A DNA stretch of 64,000 bases, from positions 268,336-332,335 of the forward strand of contig NZ_MSYM01000007.1 of the NCBI RefSeq assembly GCF_001938565.1, in the 5' to 3' direction. Of the stretch, positions 16,979-26,417 are shown one piece after another. This DNA is from Rhodoferax antarcticus ANT.BR. Lineage in GTDB: Bacteria > Pseudomonadota > Gammaproteobacteria > Burkholderiales > Burkholderiaceae_C. The notes below the pieces were generated by a model. It had not been told where the DNA came from and ran no database searches. It saw only the letters and a program-made list of their open reading frames with translations. A program made the position numbers and the translations under genes. Each line of letters begins with the position of its first letter. Position 1 is the stretch's first letter.

Positions 16979-17889
16979 GGCTTCTCCACGGGGCGCACTT
17001 CCCGCTCAAAACGTTCTATGTTGCGCGCCGCCACGTCGTAGCTCGCGTTGCTGGCCGGGTAGAACGCCGCCGTGGCCATGTTGGCCAAAATCGCCTGCAC
17101 GGCAAAGGTTTGCGCCAGACCCAGCAAGCTTGTCTGCACCTGGGCGCGCACCAGCGCGGGCACGTCATCACGCACCATGAAAGAGTTGTTGATCAGGGGC
17201 TCAGTTTGCCAGATCACCTTCAGCTCAGCCGCTACTTTGGAATGGTCTTTCTGAAACTGGCGCCAGGCCGGCGGCCGGGTGGCACGAGCTGCCGTGTCGC
17301 CCAGATAGACATTCATGATGGAGGACTCTTGTGTGCCCACGTACAGGCTTTGGGTGTCATGCACCGCCAGACCCTGGGTGTGCAAAAAGTACTGCGCCAT
17401 GATGCATGCCGCCAGCGCAGTGCGCGCGGGGTAGCTTACCCGCTTGCCCTTCAGGTCGGTGGGTAGGCGCAGGCCACTGTCGCGGCGCACGATGAAGATC
17501 CCGCGAAAATCCTGCGGGTCGCCCGCCATGGCGATCACTTGATAGCCCCTCTGGATGGCCTGCAAGGTTTGCCACGGGTTGGGCAGCAAAAAAGCCGGCT
17601 CGCGCTCGGCAAACTTTTTCTCAAAAGCAGGGTAGTCGCGGGAGGCCTCGAGTATCAGCTGGGCGCCGGTCACTTCGGTGTTGAGGTGGTCCACCAGCGG
17701 CTGATAGGCCACCGCGAGCAGGTTGGGGTTGTACCCCGGGTACACCGCCAGCCGGTATTGCGGCACGCTGCCCGGCGCGGGTGCAACCTGGTAGGTCAGC
17801 GGTTGCTCGGTGGATTCGGGCTGGCACGCGCTCAGCGAGGTGAACGCCAGCAAAACGACCCATTCGCCAAGTAAATACAAGGATGTCAT
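16975..17889 (-). CDS. PhnD-like periplasmic binding lipoprotein
   Basis: The product is about 304 residues from ATG at 17887-17889. It starts MTSLYLLGEWVVLLAF then TSLSAC, a signal peptide with lipobox LSAC. The mature part has LAVYPGYNPNLLAVAYQPLV and later VRRDSGLRLPTDLKGKRVSY, typical of phosphate/phosphite/phosphonate-type (PhnD) solute-binding proteins. No ABC permease or ATPase is adjacent; instead it overlaps the diguanylate cyclase by four bases. Such orphan binding proteins commonly act as ligand sensors for a membrane partner (inference). A longer in-frame start at 17937 would bury the signal peptide and is rejected. Confidence 0.8.
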   Translation of the reverse strand: MTSLYLLGEWVVLLAFTSLSACQPESTEQPLTYQVAPAPGSVPQYRLAVYPGYNPNLLAVAYQPLVDHLNTEVTGAQLILEASRDYPAFEKKFAEREPAFLLPNPWQTLQAIQRGYQVIAMAGDPQDFRGIFIVRRDSGLRLPTDLKGKRVSYPARTALAACIMAQYFLHTQGLAVHDTQSLYVGTQESSIMNVYLGDTAARATRPPAWRQFQKDHSKVAAELKVIWQTEPLINNSFMVRDDVPALVRAQVQTSLLGLAQTFAVQAILANMATAAFYPASNASYDVAARNIERFEREVRPVEKP

Positions 17890-18005
17890 ATGACGCTTGT
17901 TGGTTGATCTGCCAAGGTGCCCCCGAACGCCACGCACGCATCAAGTGACTTTAGCACTGGCTCGCCACAATGAACAGAGCGGCTAAACTGTTTATAGATA
18001 AAAAC

Positions 18006-18050
18006 GTTCTCTAGCCCATATTTATAAGGGGCTTATAGCTATATATAAAA
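18006..18050 (-). repeat. Dispersed intergenic repeat, degenerate copy 3
   Basis: In reverse orientation this reads ATAGCTATAAGCCCCTTAT, AAATATGGGCTAGAG, a clear but diverged member of the repeat family, in the gap between the PhnD-like gene and the patatin gene. Confidence 0.55.
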
Positions 18051-18125
18051 TAGCATAAAAAGGTTTCCCCGATCTGTTTCACGCCGCTTCATCAGCACAG
18101 CCACGCAGGCTGCTAAGCTTCACGC

Positions 18126-19247
18126 ATGTCTTCACTTCCTCGCTCATCCTCCGCCCGCGCCCATCGTATCAACATTGGCCTGCAAGGTGGTGGCTCGCAC
18201 GGCGCCTTTACCTGGGGCGTGCTGGATGTGCTGCTGCAAGACACGCGCATCGACATCGAAGGCATCAGCGGCACCAGCGCCGGGGCCATGAACGCGGTGG
18301 CGCTAGCGCACGGTTTTGCCAAAGCGCAGGGAAAGACAGCGCTCCAGGCGCGTGAAGCGGCACGCGAGTCGCTGGCCGACTTCTGGAACGGTATCGTGTC
18401 CATGGGTGCGCTCGGCCAGGCGCAGCGCGCGCCGTTTGACCTGATGTTTGGCCTGGCGGGGATGGACAGCTCACCCACCGGGCCATGGGCCGACGCCATG
18501 GCCCGCGCCTGGTCCGGTTCGATGTCGCCCTACCAGGCAAACCCGTTGGACATCAACCCACTGAAAGACTTTGTCGAACGGCAGATCGATTTTGAGCGCC
18601 TGGCTGCGTTTGACGAACTGAAAGTGTTTGTGCTGGCCACCAAAGTCAGTACCGGTATGGCTGAAGTGTTTACCGGCCAGCGCGTCACTGCCAGCGCGGT
18701 GATGGCCTCGGCCTGTCTGCCGATGATGTTTCAGGCCGTGGAGATTGAGGGCGAGCATTACTGGGACGGCGGCTACTCGGGTAACCCGGCCATTCACCCG
18801 CTGATCTATGACTGCGACAGCCGTGACGTCCTGCTGGTGCAGATCAACCCGATCCACCGCGCCAAGCTGCCCACCAGCGCCGTCGAAATCATGGATCGCC
18901 TCAACGAGATCAACTTCAACGCCACCTTGATCGCCGAACTGCGCGCCATTGACTTTGTCAAACGCTTGCTGGTCATGGGCAAGCTTGACCCGACCCACTA
19001 CAAAGATGTGCTGTTGCACCGCATTGATGGCGGTGCAGTGTTGGAGCAGTTGGGCGCTGCCACCAAGCTCAGCACCGACGCTCCGCTGATCAACGCCCTG
19101 CACGATCTGGGTCAAAGCCATGCACGGCAATGGCTGGCGCAAAGCGCGTGCGACCTGGGCGTGCGCAGCAGTATCAACATCGCCCAAGACTACTTGGACG
19201 CCCCGCGCTTGCCAGTGCGCCCGGAGCGCCGCAGCCGCGTGGGCTAA
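18126..19247 (+). CDS. Patatin-like phospholipase
   Basis: A 373-residue patatin-family lipid acyl hydrolase. The oxyanion motif is LQGGGSHGAFTWGVL near residue 20, the nucleophile elbow GTSAG near residue 50, and the catalytic Asp lies in YWDGGYSGNP near residue 215, giving the Ser-Asp dyad. The product is cytoplasmic or membrane-peripheral, with no signal peptide. Start ATG at 18126. It is followed by a small hairpin and T-run that could end transcription. Substrate unknown; close relatives are described as RssA/YlbK-like esterases. Confidence 0.88.
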   Translation: MSSLPRSSSARAHRINIGLQGGGSHGAFTWGVLDVLLQDTRIDIEGISGTSAGAMNAVALAHGFAKAQGKTALQAREAARESLADFWNGIVSMGALGQAQRAPFDLMFGLAGMDSSPTGPWADAMARAWSGSMSPYQANPLDINPLKDFVERQIDFERLAAFDELKVFVLATKVSTGMAEVFTGQRVTASAVMASACLPMMFQAVEIEGEHYWDGGYSGNPAIHPLIYDCDSRDVLLVQINPIHRAKLPTSAVEIMDRLNEINFNATLIAELRAIDFVKRLLVMGKLDPTHYKDVLLHRIDGGAVLEQLGAATKLSTDAPLINALHDLGQSHARQWLAQSACDLGVRSSINIAQDYLDAPRLPVRPERRSRVG

Positions 19248-19272
19248 GTCCGGATTCACCCCATTCCCCTGT

Positions 19273-19298
19273 CCACACAACGAATGTGGGCTTTTTTT
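19273..19298 (+). terminator. Putative intrinsic terminator after the patatin gene
   Basis: CCACA (19273-19277) and TGTGG (19285-19289) form a short stem followed by GC and seven T. It sits 25 bases after the patatin stop. Confidence 0.5.
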
Positions 19299-19482
19299 GC
19301 CCCAATGCAAAAAAAGTTTTAAAAAAGGGAACTTGACGTATGATCTGATTCGTGTTGCTTTTTTGATAGCAATACTTGGTTTGCGGTGAATGCCAGTTTC
19401 GCGTCTGCTCTAAGTCTTCAGGGGTTTGGTTGTTGCGGTCATGGACTCCATCGCGTTTTGAGTTATTTTGAGGAGTCCTTAC

Positions 19483-19896
19483 ATGGGCAACAAACTTTAC
19501 GTCGGCAATCTGCCATATTCTTTCCGTGATGATGACCTGCAACAGGCGTTTTCCCAACACGGCTCCGTAACCAGCGCCAAAGTCATGATGGAACGTGACA
19601 CCGGCCGCTCAAAAGGTTTCGGTTTCGTCGAAATGGGTAGCGATGCTGAAGCACAAACCGCCATCAACGCGATGAACGGTCAACAATTCGGTGGACGTGG
19701 CCTCGTGGTCAACGAAGCCCGTCCGATGGAACCGCGCCCCCCCCGCTCCGGTGGCGGTGGCTTTGGTGGTGGTAGTGGTGGTGGCGGCGGCGGCTACGGT
19801 GGTGGCGGTAGCCGCTCCGGTGGCGGTGGCGGTGGCGGCTACGGTGGTGGCAGCAGCGGTGGCGGCGGTTACGGCGGTGGCCGTAGCAGCTACTAA
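19483..19896 (+). CDS. RRM-type RNA-binding protein with glycine-rich tail
   Basis: A 137-residue protein with one RNA-recognition motif: RNP2 LYVGNLPY at residue 5 and RNP1 KGFGFVEM near residue 45. From about residue 85 it is mostly Gly with Tyr, Ser and Arg (GGGG-Y-GGG runs), like bacterial cold-inducible Rbp proteins. ATG 19483 follows GAGGAGTCCTT; an in-frame upstream start at 19468 lacks a ribosome site. The leader from the preceding terminator is about 185 bases and A/T-rich, consistent with cold or post-transcriptional control (inference). Followed by a strong terminator. Confidence 0.9.
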   Translation: MGNKLYVGNLPYSFRDDDLQQAFSQHGSVTSAKVMMERDTGRSKGFGFVEMGSDAEAQTAINAMNGQQFGGRGLVVNEARPMEPRPPRSGGGGFGGGSGGGGGGYGGGGSRSGGGGGGGYGGGSSGGGGYGGGRSSY

Positions 19897-19935
19897 GCAA
19901 TCGCTTGTCTGGCGCAGGCTTCTAGCCTGAAACGA

Positions 19936-19962
19936 AAAGGGTCCCTCGGGGCCCTTTTTGCT
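19936..19962 (+). terminator. Intrinsic terminator of the RNA-binding protein gene
   Basis: AAAGGG (19936-19941) pairs with CCCTTT (19952-19957), with inner CC/GG pairs and a CTCG loop, then a T-rich run. It also lies just past the end of the convergent SDR gene. Confidence 0.75.
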
Positions 19963-19974
19963 TTTTGACGATCG

Positions 19975-20751
19975 TCAAGAATCCGTCATACGTGGTTTGC
20001 GCGGTCGCCCGGCAAACACTTTGTCAAAAATACTGTTTGGTAACAAACGCAGCAGTTTGGCCACGACTCCCATCTGCCAGGGAATTACCCGGTAGCTGTC
20101 ACCTGCGGCAATAGCCAGACAAGCTTTCTCGGCAAACACATTGGGCTGCATTAGAAACGGCATGTTGTAGCCATTGTTTTGTGTCAGCGGCGTGGCAATG
20201 TAGCCGGGGCAAAGCGTCACCACCTGCACACCACTGTTGCGCAACTCACCACGCAGGCTCTCACAATAACTGATAACTGCTGCCTTGCTGGCGCAATAGG
20301 CACCATGCCCAGGCAAGCCCCGGATACCGGCCACGCTGCCAATGCCCACCAGTTTGCCGGAGCCACGCGCGACCATGGCAGGGATAAATGGCCCGAGCGT
20401 GGCGGCGACACCCATCACGTTGGTGGCCAGAATAAGCGCCATCACCGGCAAGTCTTCGGGCAGGGCGGTATCCACGCCGATGCTGATGCCGGCGTTGGCA
20501 ATCACCACGTCAGGCAGGCCTTGGTGTGTCATACAGTCTTGCGCCAGACGCTGCATAGCGGCAATATCGGACACGTCAGCGCTATAAATTTGGTATCTAT
20601 CAGCGCTTATTCCAATTGGGTCAAGCCATGATTTGATCACAGACTCTCGGCGTGCCACCAAGGCCAGATGCCAGCCTTGTGCCGCGTAATGCAGCGCCAG
20701 CGCCTGGCCAATGCCACTGGAGGCACCGGTGATCATGACAAGCTTGCCCAT
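19975..20751 (-). CDS. Short-chain dehydrogenase/reductase
   Basis: A 258-residue classical SDR. The cofactor motif is TGASSGIGQAL near residue 8, NAG appears at VIANAGIS, and the catalytic YCASK follows Ser in the GIGSVAGIRG segment. It uses NAD(P)H; substrate unknown. It follows lptC by 21 bases on the same strand and so is probably cotranscribed with kdsD-kdsC-lptC, where many relatives have lptA instead. A stretch near 20590-20620 resembles the dispersed repeat but the protein length and alignment are normal. Confidence 0.88.
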   Translation of the reverse strand: MGKLVMITGASSGIGQALALHYAAQGWHLALVARRESVIKSWLDPIGISADRYQIYSADVSDIAAMQRLAQDCMTHQGLPDVVIANAGISIGVDTALPEDLPVMALILATNVMGVAATLGPFIPAMVARGSGKLVGIGSVAGIRGLPGHGAYCASKAAVISYCESLRGELRNSGVQVVTLCPGYIATPLTQNNGYNMPFLMQPNVFAEKACLAIAAGDSYRVIPWQMGVVAKLLRLLPNSIFDKVFAGRPRKPRMTDS

Positions 20752-20771
20752 GCTTTCTCAATCACGCCCGT

Positions 20772-21386
20772 TCAAGGCTTGTTGCCAGGAAACAGCACGC
20801 CCCTGACACGTCCCTGCATCTCGATGACCTGCTGCTGGTTGTCATAGTCCATGCTGTCGGCGGTGAACTGGTCTTGCCCACGCGTCAAGGTCACGGGCTG
20901 GTCGGAGCGCACGCGTTCAGTGTCAACGAGGGCATGCAACTGCTCGCCCTGAAAGCTCATGGCAGGCTGCGGCTTGCCTGCCGGGCTGACGGTGGCAGCG
21001 CGTAGCACCCGGGCGTCGCCGATCAATGTGACCTCTGAGGCGTCGGCGTTGGTCAGCGCCTGGCGAGCGGTGGCTGTGGTTAGGTGGCCTTGTTCGTCAA
21101 ACGAGCGGATCACCACCTGGTCGATCTCCAGGGTGTCGGTGTCCGGGTAATGGCGCATCTCCCGACCCTTGACCTCGCTTTTAAGCTGCCCCTGGGCATC
21201 AAATGTTTTGACGGCAAACTCGCGCATGAAGTAATCCGGCTGATGTTGCGCCACCGCTGATGCGACCACTTCACTTTGTGACGGTGTGCTGCGCACCAGT
21301 AAGTAGCTGGCCATGGCCAGCGCGCCCATCAATAGCACTGGCAGGTAGAGTGTCAGGCGATCAAGCGCCCAGCGCAGGGTGTTCAC
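20772..21386 (-). CDS. lptC: LPS export ABC transporter periplasmic protein LptC
   Basis: A 204-residue bitopic inner-membrane protein: one helix at about residues 11-30 (LYLPVLLMGALAMASYLL), then a periplasmic beta-jellyroll with DYFMREFAVKTFDAQGQLKSE as in LptC/YrbK. It links LptBFG to LptA in LPS export. The start overlaps the kdsC stop by four bases. LptA and LptB do not follow; an SDR gene does. Confidence 0.85.
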   Translation of the reverse strand: MNTLRWALDRLTLYLPVLLMGALAMASYLLVRSTPSQSEVVASAVAQHQPDYFMREFAVKTFDAQGQLKSEVKGREMRHYPDTDTLEIDQVVIRSFDEQGHLTTATARQALTNADASEVTLIGDARVLRAATVSPAGKPQPAMSFQGEQLHALVDTERVRSDQPVTLTRGQDQFTADSMDYDNQQQVIEMQGRVRGVLFPGNKP

Positions 21387-21928
21387 TGCAGATACGCCTG
21401 CAACAGTTGGGCGTAGCGGCCGCTGGCAACCAACAAGAGGTCACACAGCTCACGCACCGCGCCCTCGCCGCCGCGTCTTTGCGTGATGTGGTGCGCTGCG
21501 GCCAGAACCTCGGCCTGGGCATTGACTGGCGCGCAGGCAAAAGCACAGCGCGTCATCACTGGCAGGTCCGGCCAGTCGTCGCCCATGGCAGCCGCCTGGG
21601 ACCAGTCCAGGCCCAGTGCTTTGAGGGTGGCTTCGGCCGCCGGACGCTTGTCTTCGGTGCCGAAATGCGCATGCTCTACGCCCAGCGCCGCCAGCCGTAC
21701 CCGCAAGGCGGGCGAGTCGCGCCCGGTGATTACTGCCGGGGTGATGCCAGCGCGCTGCAACAGCTTCAGGCCGTGGCCGTCCAGCGTGTTGAAGCGCTTG
21801 AGGGTTTCGCCCGCCTCGGAAAAGTATAGACCGCCATCGGTCAGCACGCCATCAACATCAAAAAACACCACGCGAACGGCTTGCGCCTGCAACAGCAGCT
21901 CGGGGGAGAAGTTCAAGACCGCTGCCAT
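21383..21928 (-). CDS. kdsC: 3-deoxy-D-manno-octulosonate-8-phosphate phosphatase
   Basis: A 181-residue C0-type HAD phosphatase without a cap: motif I FFDVDGVLTDGGLYF with the nucleophile Asp, motif II ITGRDS, motif III/IV MGDDWPDLPV. It hydrolyses KDO-8-phosphate to KDO for lipid A inner core. It lies between kdsD (one-base overlap) and lptC (four-base overlap), so the three are tightly coupled. Confidence 0.92.
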   Translation of the reverse strand: MAAVLNFSPELLLQAQAVRVVFFDVDGVLTDGGLYFSEAGETLKRFNTLDGHGLKLLQRAGITPAVITGRDSPALRVRLAALGVEHAHFGTEDKRPAAEATLKALGLDWSQAAAMGDDWPDLPVMTRCAFACAPVNAQAEVLAAAHHITQRRGGEGAVRELCDLLLVASGRYAQLLQAYLQ

Positions 21929-22929
21929 CAGATGACCTTGGCACGCATCAGGTCGTTGCTGTTGAGGGCGCCGCAGAGCTGCCCTTGGGCATCGAGCACC
22001 AGCACGCTGGTGATGCGGCGCAGCTCCATCAACTCCGCCGCTTCCACCGCCAGCGCGTCAACGCTAATGGTTTGCGGGTTGGGGTGCATCACCTGCTGTG
22101 CTGTGGCTTGGCGCAAATCAAATCCTTTTTCAATCAAACGGCGCAGGTCGCCGTCAGTGAAGACACCGCACACTTGGCCCGTACCGTCCACCACCGCCGC
22201 TGCACCCAGGCCTTTGGCACTCATTTCGCGCATCAGCTCGCTGAAGCCAGCTGTGGTCAGCACCTTGGGCACCTGATCACCACTGCGCATCACATCGCGC
22301 ACGTGGGTGAGCAGCTTGCGACCCAGCGCACCACCGGGGTGCGAACGAGCAAAATCTTCGGCCTTGAAACCTCGCGCGTCCAGCAGGGCCACCGCCAACG
22401 CATCTCCCAAGGCCAACTGCGCAGTGGTGCTGGCAGTTGGCGCCAGATTGAGTGGGCAAGCTTCTTTTGCCACACCGCTGTTTAAAAATGCATCGGCGTG
22501 GCGTGCCAGCGTGGACGCCGGGTTGCCGGTCATGGCCAGCAGCGCAACACCCAGGCGCTTGATGATCGGGAGGATCACGTTGAGCTCATCAGACTCGCCG
22601 CTGTTGGAAATCGCCAGCACCACGTCTACCGGCTGGATCATGCCCAGGTCGCCATGGCTGGCCTCGGCGGGGTGGACAAACATGGCCGGCGTGCCGGTGG
22701 AGGCCAGCGTAGCGACAATTTTGCGACCAATATGGCCACTTTTGCCCATGCCCATCACCACCAAACGCCCCTGACTGGCCAGCACCAGGCGCACCGCCTT
22801 GACAAAATCTGCCCCCAAATGGTGCTGCAGGTTGAGTACCGCCGCGGCCTCCACCTTCAGGGTCTCTCGGGCCAGCAACAGGACGCGATCGGCGTCGAAA
22901 AATGACGCGGGGGTGGGCATGGAGTTCAT
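21928..22929 (-). CDS. kdsD: D-arabinose-5-phosphate isomerase
   Basis: A 333-residue protein with an N-terminal SIS domain (VVMGMGKSGHIGRKIVATL, then SNSGESDELN) and two C-terminal CBS domains (from about residue 205, with DGDLRR). It turns ribulose-5-phosphate into arabinose-5-phosphate, the first KDO step. First gene of kdsD-kdsC-lptC, divergent from the Kef-type antiporter with 57 bases between. Confidence 0.93.
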   Translation of the reverse strand: MNSMPTPASFFDADRVLLLARETLKVEAAAVLNLQHHLGADFVKAVRLVLASQGRLVVMGMGKSGHIGRKIVATLASTGTPAMFVHPAEASHGDLGMIQPVDVVLAISNSGESDELNVILPIIKRLGVALLAMTGNPASTLARHADAFLNSGVAKEACPLNLAPTASTTAQLALGDALAVALLDARGFKAEDFARSHPGGALGRKLLTHVRDVMRSGDQVPKVLTTAGFSELMREMSAKGLGAAAVVDGTGQVCGVFTDGDLRRLIEKGFDLRQATAQQVMHPNPQTISVDALAVEAAELMELRRITSVLVLDAQGQLCGALNSNDLMRAKVI

Positions 22930-22986
22930 CGCGGCATTTTATCGGCCACCACGCTTAGGGCGCGGCCCAATTGGTAGTATCCGGGG

Positions 22987-24972
22987 GTGAGCCCACTTGA
23001 ATTAACCCTGATGTATTTGCTGGCCGCCGTCCTTGGGGTGGTGGCTTGCCGCAGCCTGAAATTGCCGCCGATGCTCGGCTATCTGGCCGTGGGCGTGGTG
23101 ATTGGCCCGAACGCCCTGGCGGTGGCAAAAAATGCGGAAGGTGTGCGCCACCTTGGCGAGTTCGGCGTGGTTTTTTTGATGTTCGTAATCGGGCTGGAGT
23201 TCAATCTGCCCAAGTTGCGCACCATGCGCCAACATGTGTTCGGGCTGGGGCTGTCTCAGGTGACGCTGACCTTGTTGCTGACCACGGCAGCCAGCATGGC
23301 ATTTGCGGTGCTGGCCCCCGCGCAGTGGGGCATGGACTGGAAAACCGCTCTGGCTCTGTCCAGCGCCATGGCCATGAGCAGCACCGCGATTGTCGTCAAG
23401 TTGATGTCAGAGCGCATCGAAATGGAGAGCGAACACGGCAAGCGGGTCATGGGTGTGCTGCTGTTTCAGGACTTGGCCGTGGTGCCGCTGCTGGTGCTGA
23501 TTCCGGCGCTCAGCGCGCCACCCGAGCAAATGGCCGAAACCTTGTTGTGGGCGTCCATGAAAGCGGCTGCGCTCATCACCTTGTTGCTGGTGGGCGGCCC
23601 GCGCATCATGCGCTGGTGGCTGACTTTGGTGGCGCGGCGCAAGAGCGAGGAGCTGTTTGTGCTGAACCTGCTGCTGGTCACCCTGGGCTTGGCCTGGCTG
23701 ACCGAATTGGCGGGCCTGAGCTTGGCGCTGGGTGCATTCATTGCCGGCATGCTGATTTCTGAAACCCAGTACAAGCACCAGGTGGAGACCGACATCCGGC
23801 CGTTTCACGATGTATTACTGGGCCTGTTTTTCATCAGCATCGGCATGATGCTGGACTGGCGGTTGGTGCTGGAGCGCTGGCCGCTGGTGCTGATTCTGGT
23901 CACCCTGCCGGTGCTGTTCAAAGCGGCCATGATCACCTTGATCACCAAAGGTTTTGGCGCGAGTGCGGGGGTGTCCCTGCGCACTGGTTTGTATCTGGCG
24001 CAGGCGGGCGAATTCGGCTTTGTGCTGCTGACCTTGGCGCAGAACAATAACCTGGTCCCCCCTGAACTGCTCAACCCGATCCTGGCCGCGATGGTTCTGT
24101 CGATGCTGGCCACGCCTTTCATCATCATGCACAGCTCGGCCATCGTGATGCGACTGGTCAGCAATGAGTGGCTGATGGAGTCCGTGCAAATGACCTCCAT
24201 CGCGCGCAAATCGATCAAGGCCAACAAGCACGTGATCATCTGCGGTTATGGCCGCTGCGGCCAGAATCTGGCGCGCATTCTGGACAAGGAAAACATCGCC
24301 TACATGGCGCTTGACCTAGACCCCGACCGGGTTCGCCAGGCCGCTGCGGCAGGCGATTCGGTGGTGTTTGGTGACGCCGGGCGACTGCAGGCGCTGATGG
24401 CGGCTGGCTTGGCACGCGCCAGCGCAGTGGTCGTGACTTACCTGCAAACCGCTGGCGCCCTGAAAGTGCTGGCCAACATCCAGGAACACGCGCCGCACGT
24501 GCCGGTGGTCATCCGCACTCAGGACGACCATGATCTGGAACTGTTGCGAAAGGCCGGTGCCACCGAGGTGGTGCCCGAAACCATCGAGGGTTCGCTGGTG
24601 CTGGCCAGCCAAGCCCTGGCGCTGGTCGGTGTGCCAATGCGCCGGGTGATCCGCATCGTGCGCGAGCATCGCGACGCGCGCTACAGCTTGCTGCGCGGTT
24701 TTTTCCGGGGCGCCGATGATGGCGACGCGGATGAAACCGAGTTGGAACGGCTCAGCAGCATTCAGCTGCCGCCATACGCAAAAGCGATTGGCCGCACGAT
24801 CGACGACTTGGCCCTGCACGCTTTAGGCACGCGGCTGGTCAGTATGCGCCGGGCAGCTGGCCAGAGCGTGACCTTGGGGGGCGACGTGCTGTTCATGGCC
24901 AGCGACACACTGGTGATCTCTGGCAAGGCCGACGCCATCGCCCAGACTGAACTCAGACTGATCAAAGGTTGA
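22987..24972 (+). CDS. CPA2 family cation:proton antiporter with RCK (TrkA) domains, Kef-like
   Basis: A 661-residue protein: about 12 hydrophobic helices in residues 1-390, a TrkA-N Rossmann domain starting at [18 protein letters not shown] (about 415), and a TrkA-C domain at the end. It matches the KefB/KefC/YbaL group, which exchange K+ or Na+ for H+ and are gated by NAD(H) or glutathione ligands. The start is GTG at 22987 with only a weak GGGG upstream. Divergent from kdsD. Ion specificity not inferable. Confidence 0.88.
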   Translation: MSPLELTLMYLLAAVLGVVACRSLKLPPMLGYLAVGVVIGPNALAVAKNAEGVRHLGEFGVVFLMFVIGLEFNLPKLRTMRQHVFGLGLSQVTLTLLLTTAASMAFAVLAPAQWGMDWKTALALSSAMAMSSTAIVVKLMSERIEMESEHGKRVMGVLLFQDLAVVPLLVLIPALSAPPEQMAETLLWASMKAAALITLLLVGGPRIMRWWLTLVARRKSEELFVLNLLLVTLGLAWLTELAGLSLALGAFIAGMLISETQYKHQVETDIRPFHDVLLGLFFISIGMMLDWRLVLERWPLVLILVTLPVLFKAAMITLITKGFGASAGVSLRTGLYLAQAGEFGFVLLTLAQNNNLVPPELLNPILAAMVLSMLATPFIIMHSSAIVMRLVSNEWLMESVQMTSIARKSIKANKHVIICGYGRCGQNLARILDKENIAYMALDLDPDRVRQAAAAGDSVVFGDAGRLQALMAAGLARASAVVVTYLQTAGALKVLANIQEHAPHVPVVIRTQDDHDLELLRKAGATEVVPETIEGSLVLASQALALVGVPMRRVIRIVREHRDARYSLLRGFFRGADDGDADETELERLSSIQLPPYAKAIGRTIDDLALHALGTRLVSMRRAAGQSVTLGGDVLFMASDTLVISGKADAIAQTELRLIKG

Positions 24973-25039
24973 TCTCGCCCAACCCAGGTTGGCTTGGCGG
25001 GCGGGCACAATAGCGGTTTCGTTTTCTACCGGCTGCCTC

Positions 25040-25594
25040 ATGTACAACACCAGCGTCAACCATTACCTTCGCGACCACATCCGTACCGTGCAGGACTGGC
25101 CTGCGCCTGGCGTGGCGTTCCGTGACATCACCCCGCTGCTACAGGATGCCAAGGTTTTCCGCGTGCTGATTGACGCTTTTGTGCACCGCTACATGGACCC
25201 CGCGCTTCGCCCCGATGTGGTGGCCGGGCTGGATGCGCGCGGCTTCATCATTGGCTCGGTCATCGCTTATGAACTCGGCGTGGGATTTGTCCCGATCCGT
25301 AAAAGAGGCAAGCTGCCCTTCACGACCGTGGAAGAAACCTACGAGTTGGAGTACGGCAGTGCCACCGTAGAGGTGCACGTGGACGCGGTCAAAGCCGGCG
25401 ATCGGGTGCTGCTGATTGACGATCTGATTGCCACCGGCGGCACCATGATGGCGGGCAAAAAGCTACTGGAAAAACTCGGTGCAGTGGTGATGGAAGGGGC
25501 CGCCATTGTTGACTTACCCGAGCTGGGCGGCTCAGCCAAGCTGCACAGCAGTGGTTTGCCGCTATTTACCCTGATTGATTTCGAGGGCCATTGA
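25040..25594 (+). CDS. apt: Adenine phosphoribosyltransferase
   Basis: A 184-residue PRTase from ATG 25040. It has [17 protein letters not shown] at the N-terminus, [11 protein letters not shown], and the PRPP loop [14 protein letters not shown]. It salvages adenine to AMP. It begins 68 bases after the antiporter gene and may be cotranscribed with it. The longer reading from 24989 has no ribosome site and is rejected. Confidence 0.92.
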   Translation: MYNTSVNHYLRDHIRTVQDWPAPGVAFRDITPLLQDAKVFRVLIDAFVHRYMDPALRPDVVAGLDARGFIIGSVIAYELGVGFVPIRKRGKLPFTTVEETYELEYGSATVEVHVDAVKAGDRVLLIDDLIATGGTMMAGKKLLEKLGAVVMEGAAIVDLPELGGSAKLHSSGLPLFTLIDFEGH

Positions 25595-25614
25595 GAGGCC
25601 CAGGGCAAAGTCGC

Positions 25615-26340
25615 TCAGTCCAGGCCGCCAAATTGGGTGCGGCTCAGCGGCGAGGCCGCGTCATCGGGTTCGAGCAACTGGGTGTCTTCATAGCCAGGCT
25701 GCGGGGCCGGCTTGCGCGGCCCGGAAGTCACCACCCGGCCTGATTTCGCGGCTACTTGCTCTTCCGGCGTGGCATCCGAGATGGCACGCTTGAAGGCCAT
25801 CACCTCATCGTTGTCAATCGGATCAAAGCCATGTCGGGCTTCACCTGCCACGACACCAGTCTCGACCACTTTCGCTGGCATGGCCTCGGCCACCACCGGC
25901 GCGCTGAAGGCTGCCGCGGCTTTAACCGTCTGGCCAGCCTGCGCAGGGAGCATCCGCCAATACACCGACTTGACCTGCAAATCGTGGCGCTGCGCGGCGG
26001 TCATGGTCATCAGTTGCTCTATCGGCAACCAACGCTCGGGCGAGAGAACATCCTCACCCAGCAAGTCGATCATCACCAAAAACTGGCGGCCCCGCGCATC
26101 GAGTGACAACACCTTGAATTTGTAGTGCGATGCTAGAACCTCACTGCGCAGCATGACGCTACGAACCACGTCATACAGATGCTCGCGGCGTTCATGGCGC
26201 TGATGCTTGAGATCGACCAGCGGGTCAACCGATGTTGGCGCAGGCACCGACTTGGGGGCCGCGCCCCTAAAGGCGTCAGCGGACAAGCCCGATGGGGCTG
26301 CTGGCGCAGGCTTGGAAAACAACCAACTGAATAAGGACAT
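25615..26340 (-). CDS. Hypothetical protein, 241 residues, Pro/Ala-rich start
   Basis: The frame starts MSLFSWLFSKPAPAAPSGLS at 26340. A short hydrophobic N-terminal stretch is followed by a basic linker, a compact middle region (VMLRSEVLASHYKFKVLSLD then FLVMIDLL and LTMTAAQRHDLQVKSVYWRM) and a low-complexity tail. No known motif is recognised. It is 77 bases downstream of mnmE on the same strand. The middle region looks conserved-domain-like, so it is likely a real gene; function unknown. Other in-frame starts up to 26433 are possible. Confidence 0.65.
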   Translation of the reverse strand: MSLFSWLFSKPAPAAPSGLSADAFRGAAPKSVPAPTSVDPLVDLKHQRHERREHLYDVVRSVMLRSEVLASHYKFKVLSLDARGRQFLVMIDLLGEDVLSPERWLPIEQLMTMTAAQRHDLQVKSVYWRMLPAQAGQTVKAAAAFSAPVVAEAMPAKVVETGVVAGEARHGFDPIDNDEVMAFKRAISDATPEEQVAAKSGRVVTSGPRKPAPQPGYEDTQLLEPDDAASPLSRTQFGGLD

Positions 26341-26417
26341 GGAGAACCTCTCAAACGGTCGAGCGAACAGGTCAGGACATTTTCGGCCAGTGCAGCCTTG
26401 CAGCTGCGGGTGAAACC

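Noticed and set aside
20585..20620. Dispersed repeat inside the SDR gene
   Set aside because: The stretch resembles TAGCTACTAGCGCTTATTC, but the protein aligns at normal length and the second half of the repeat is missing.
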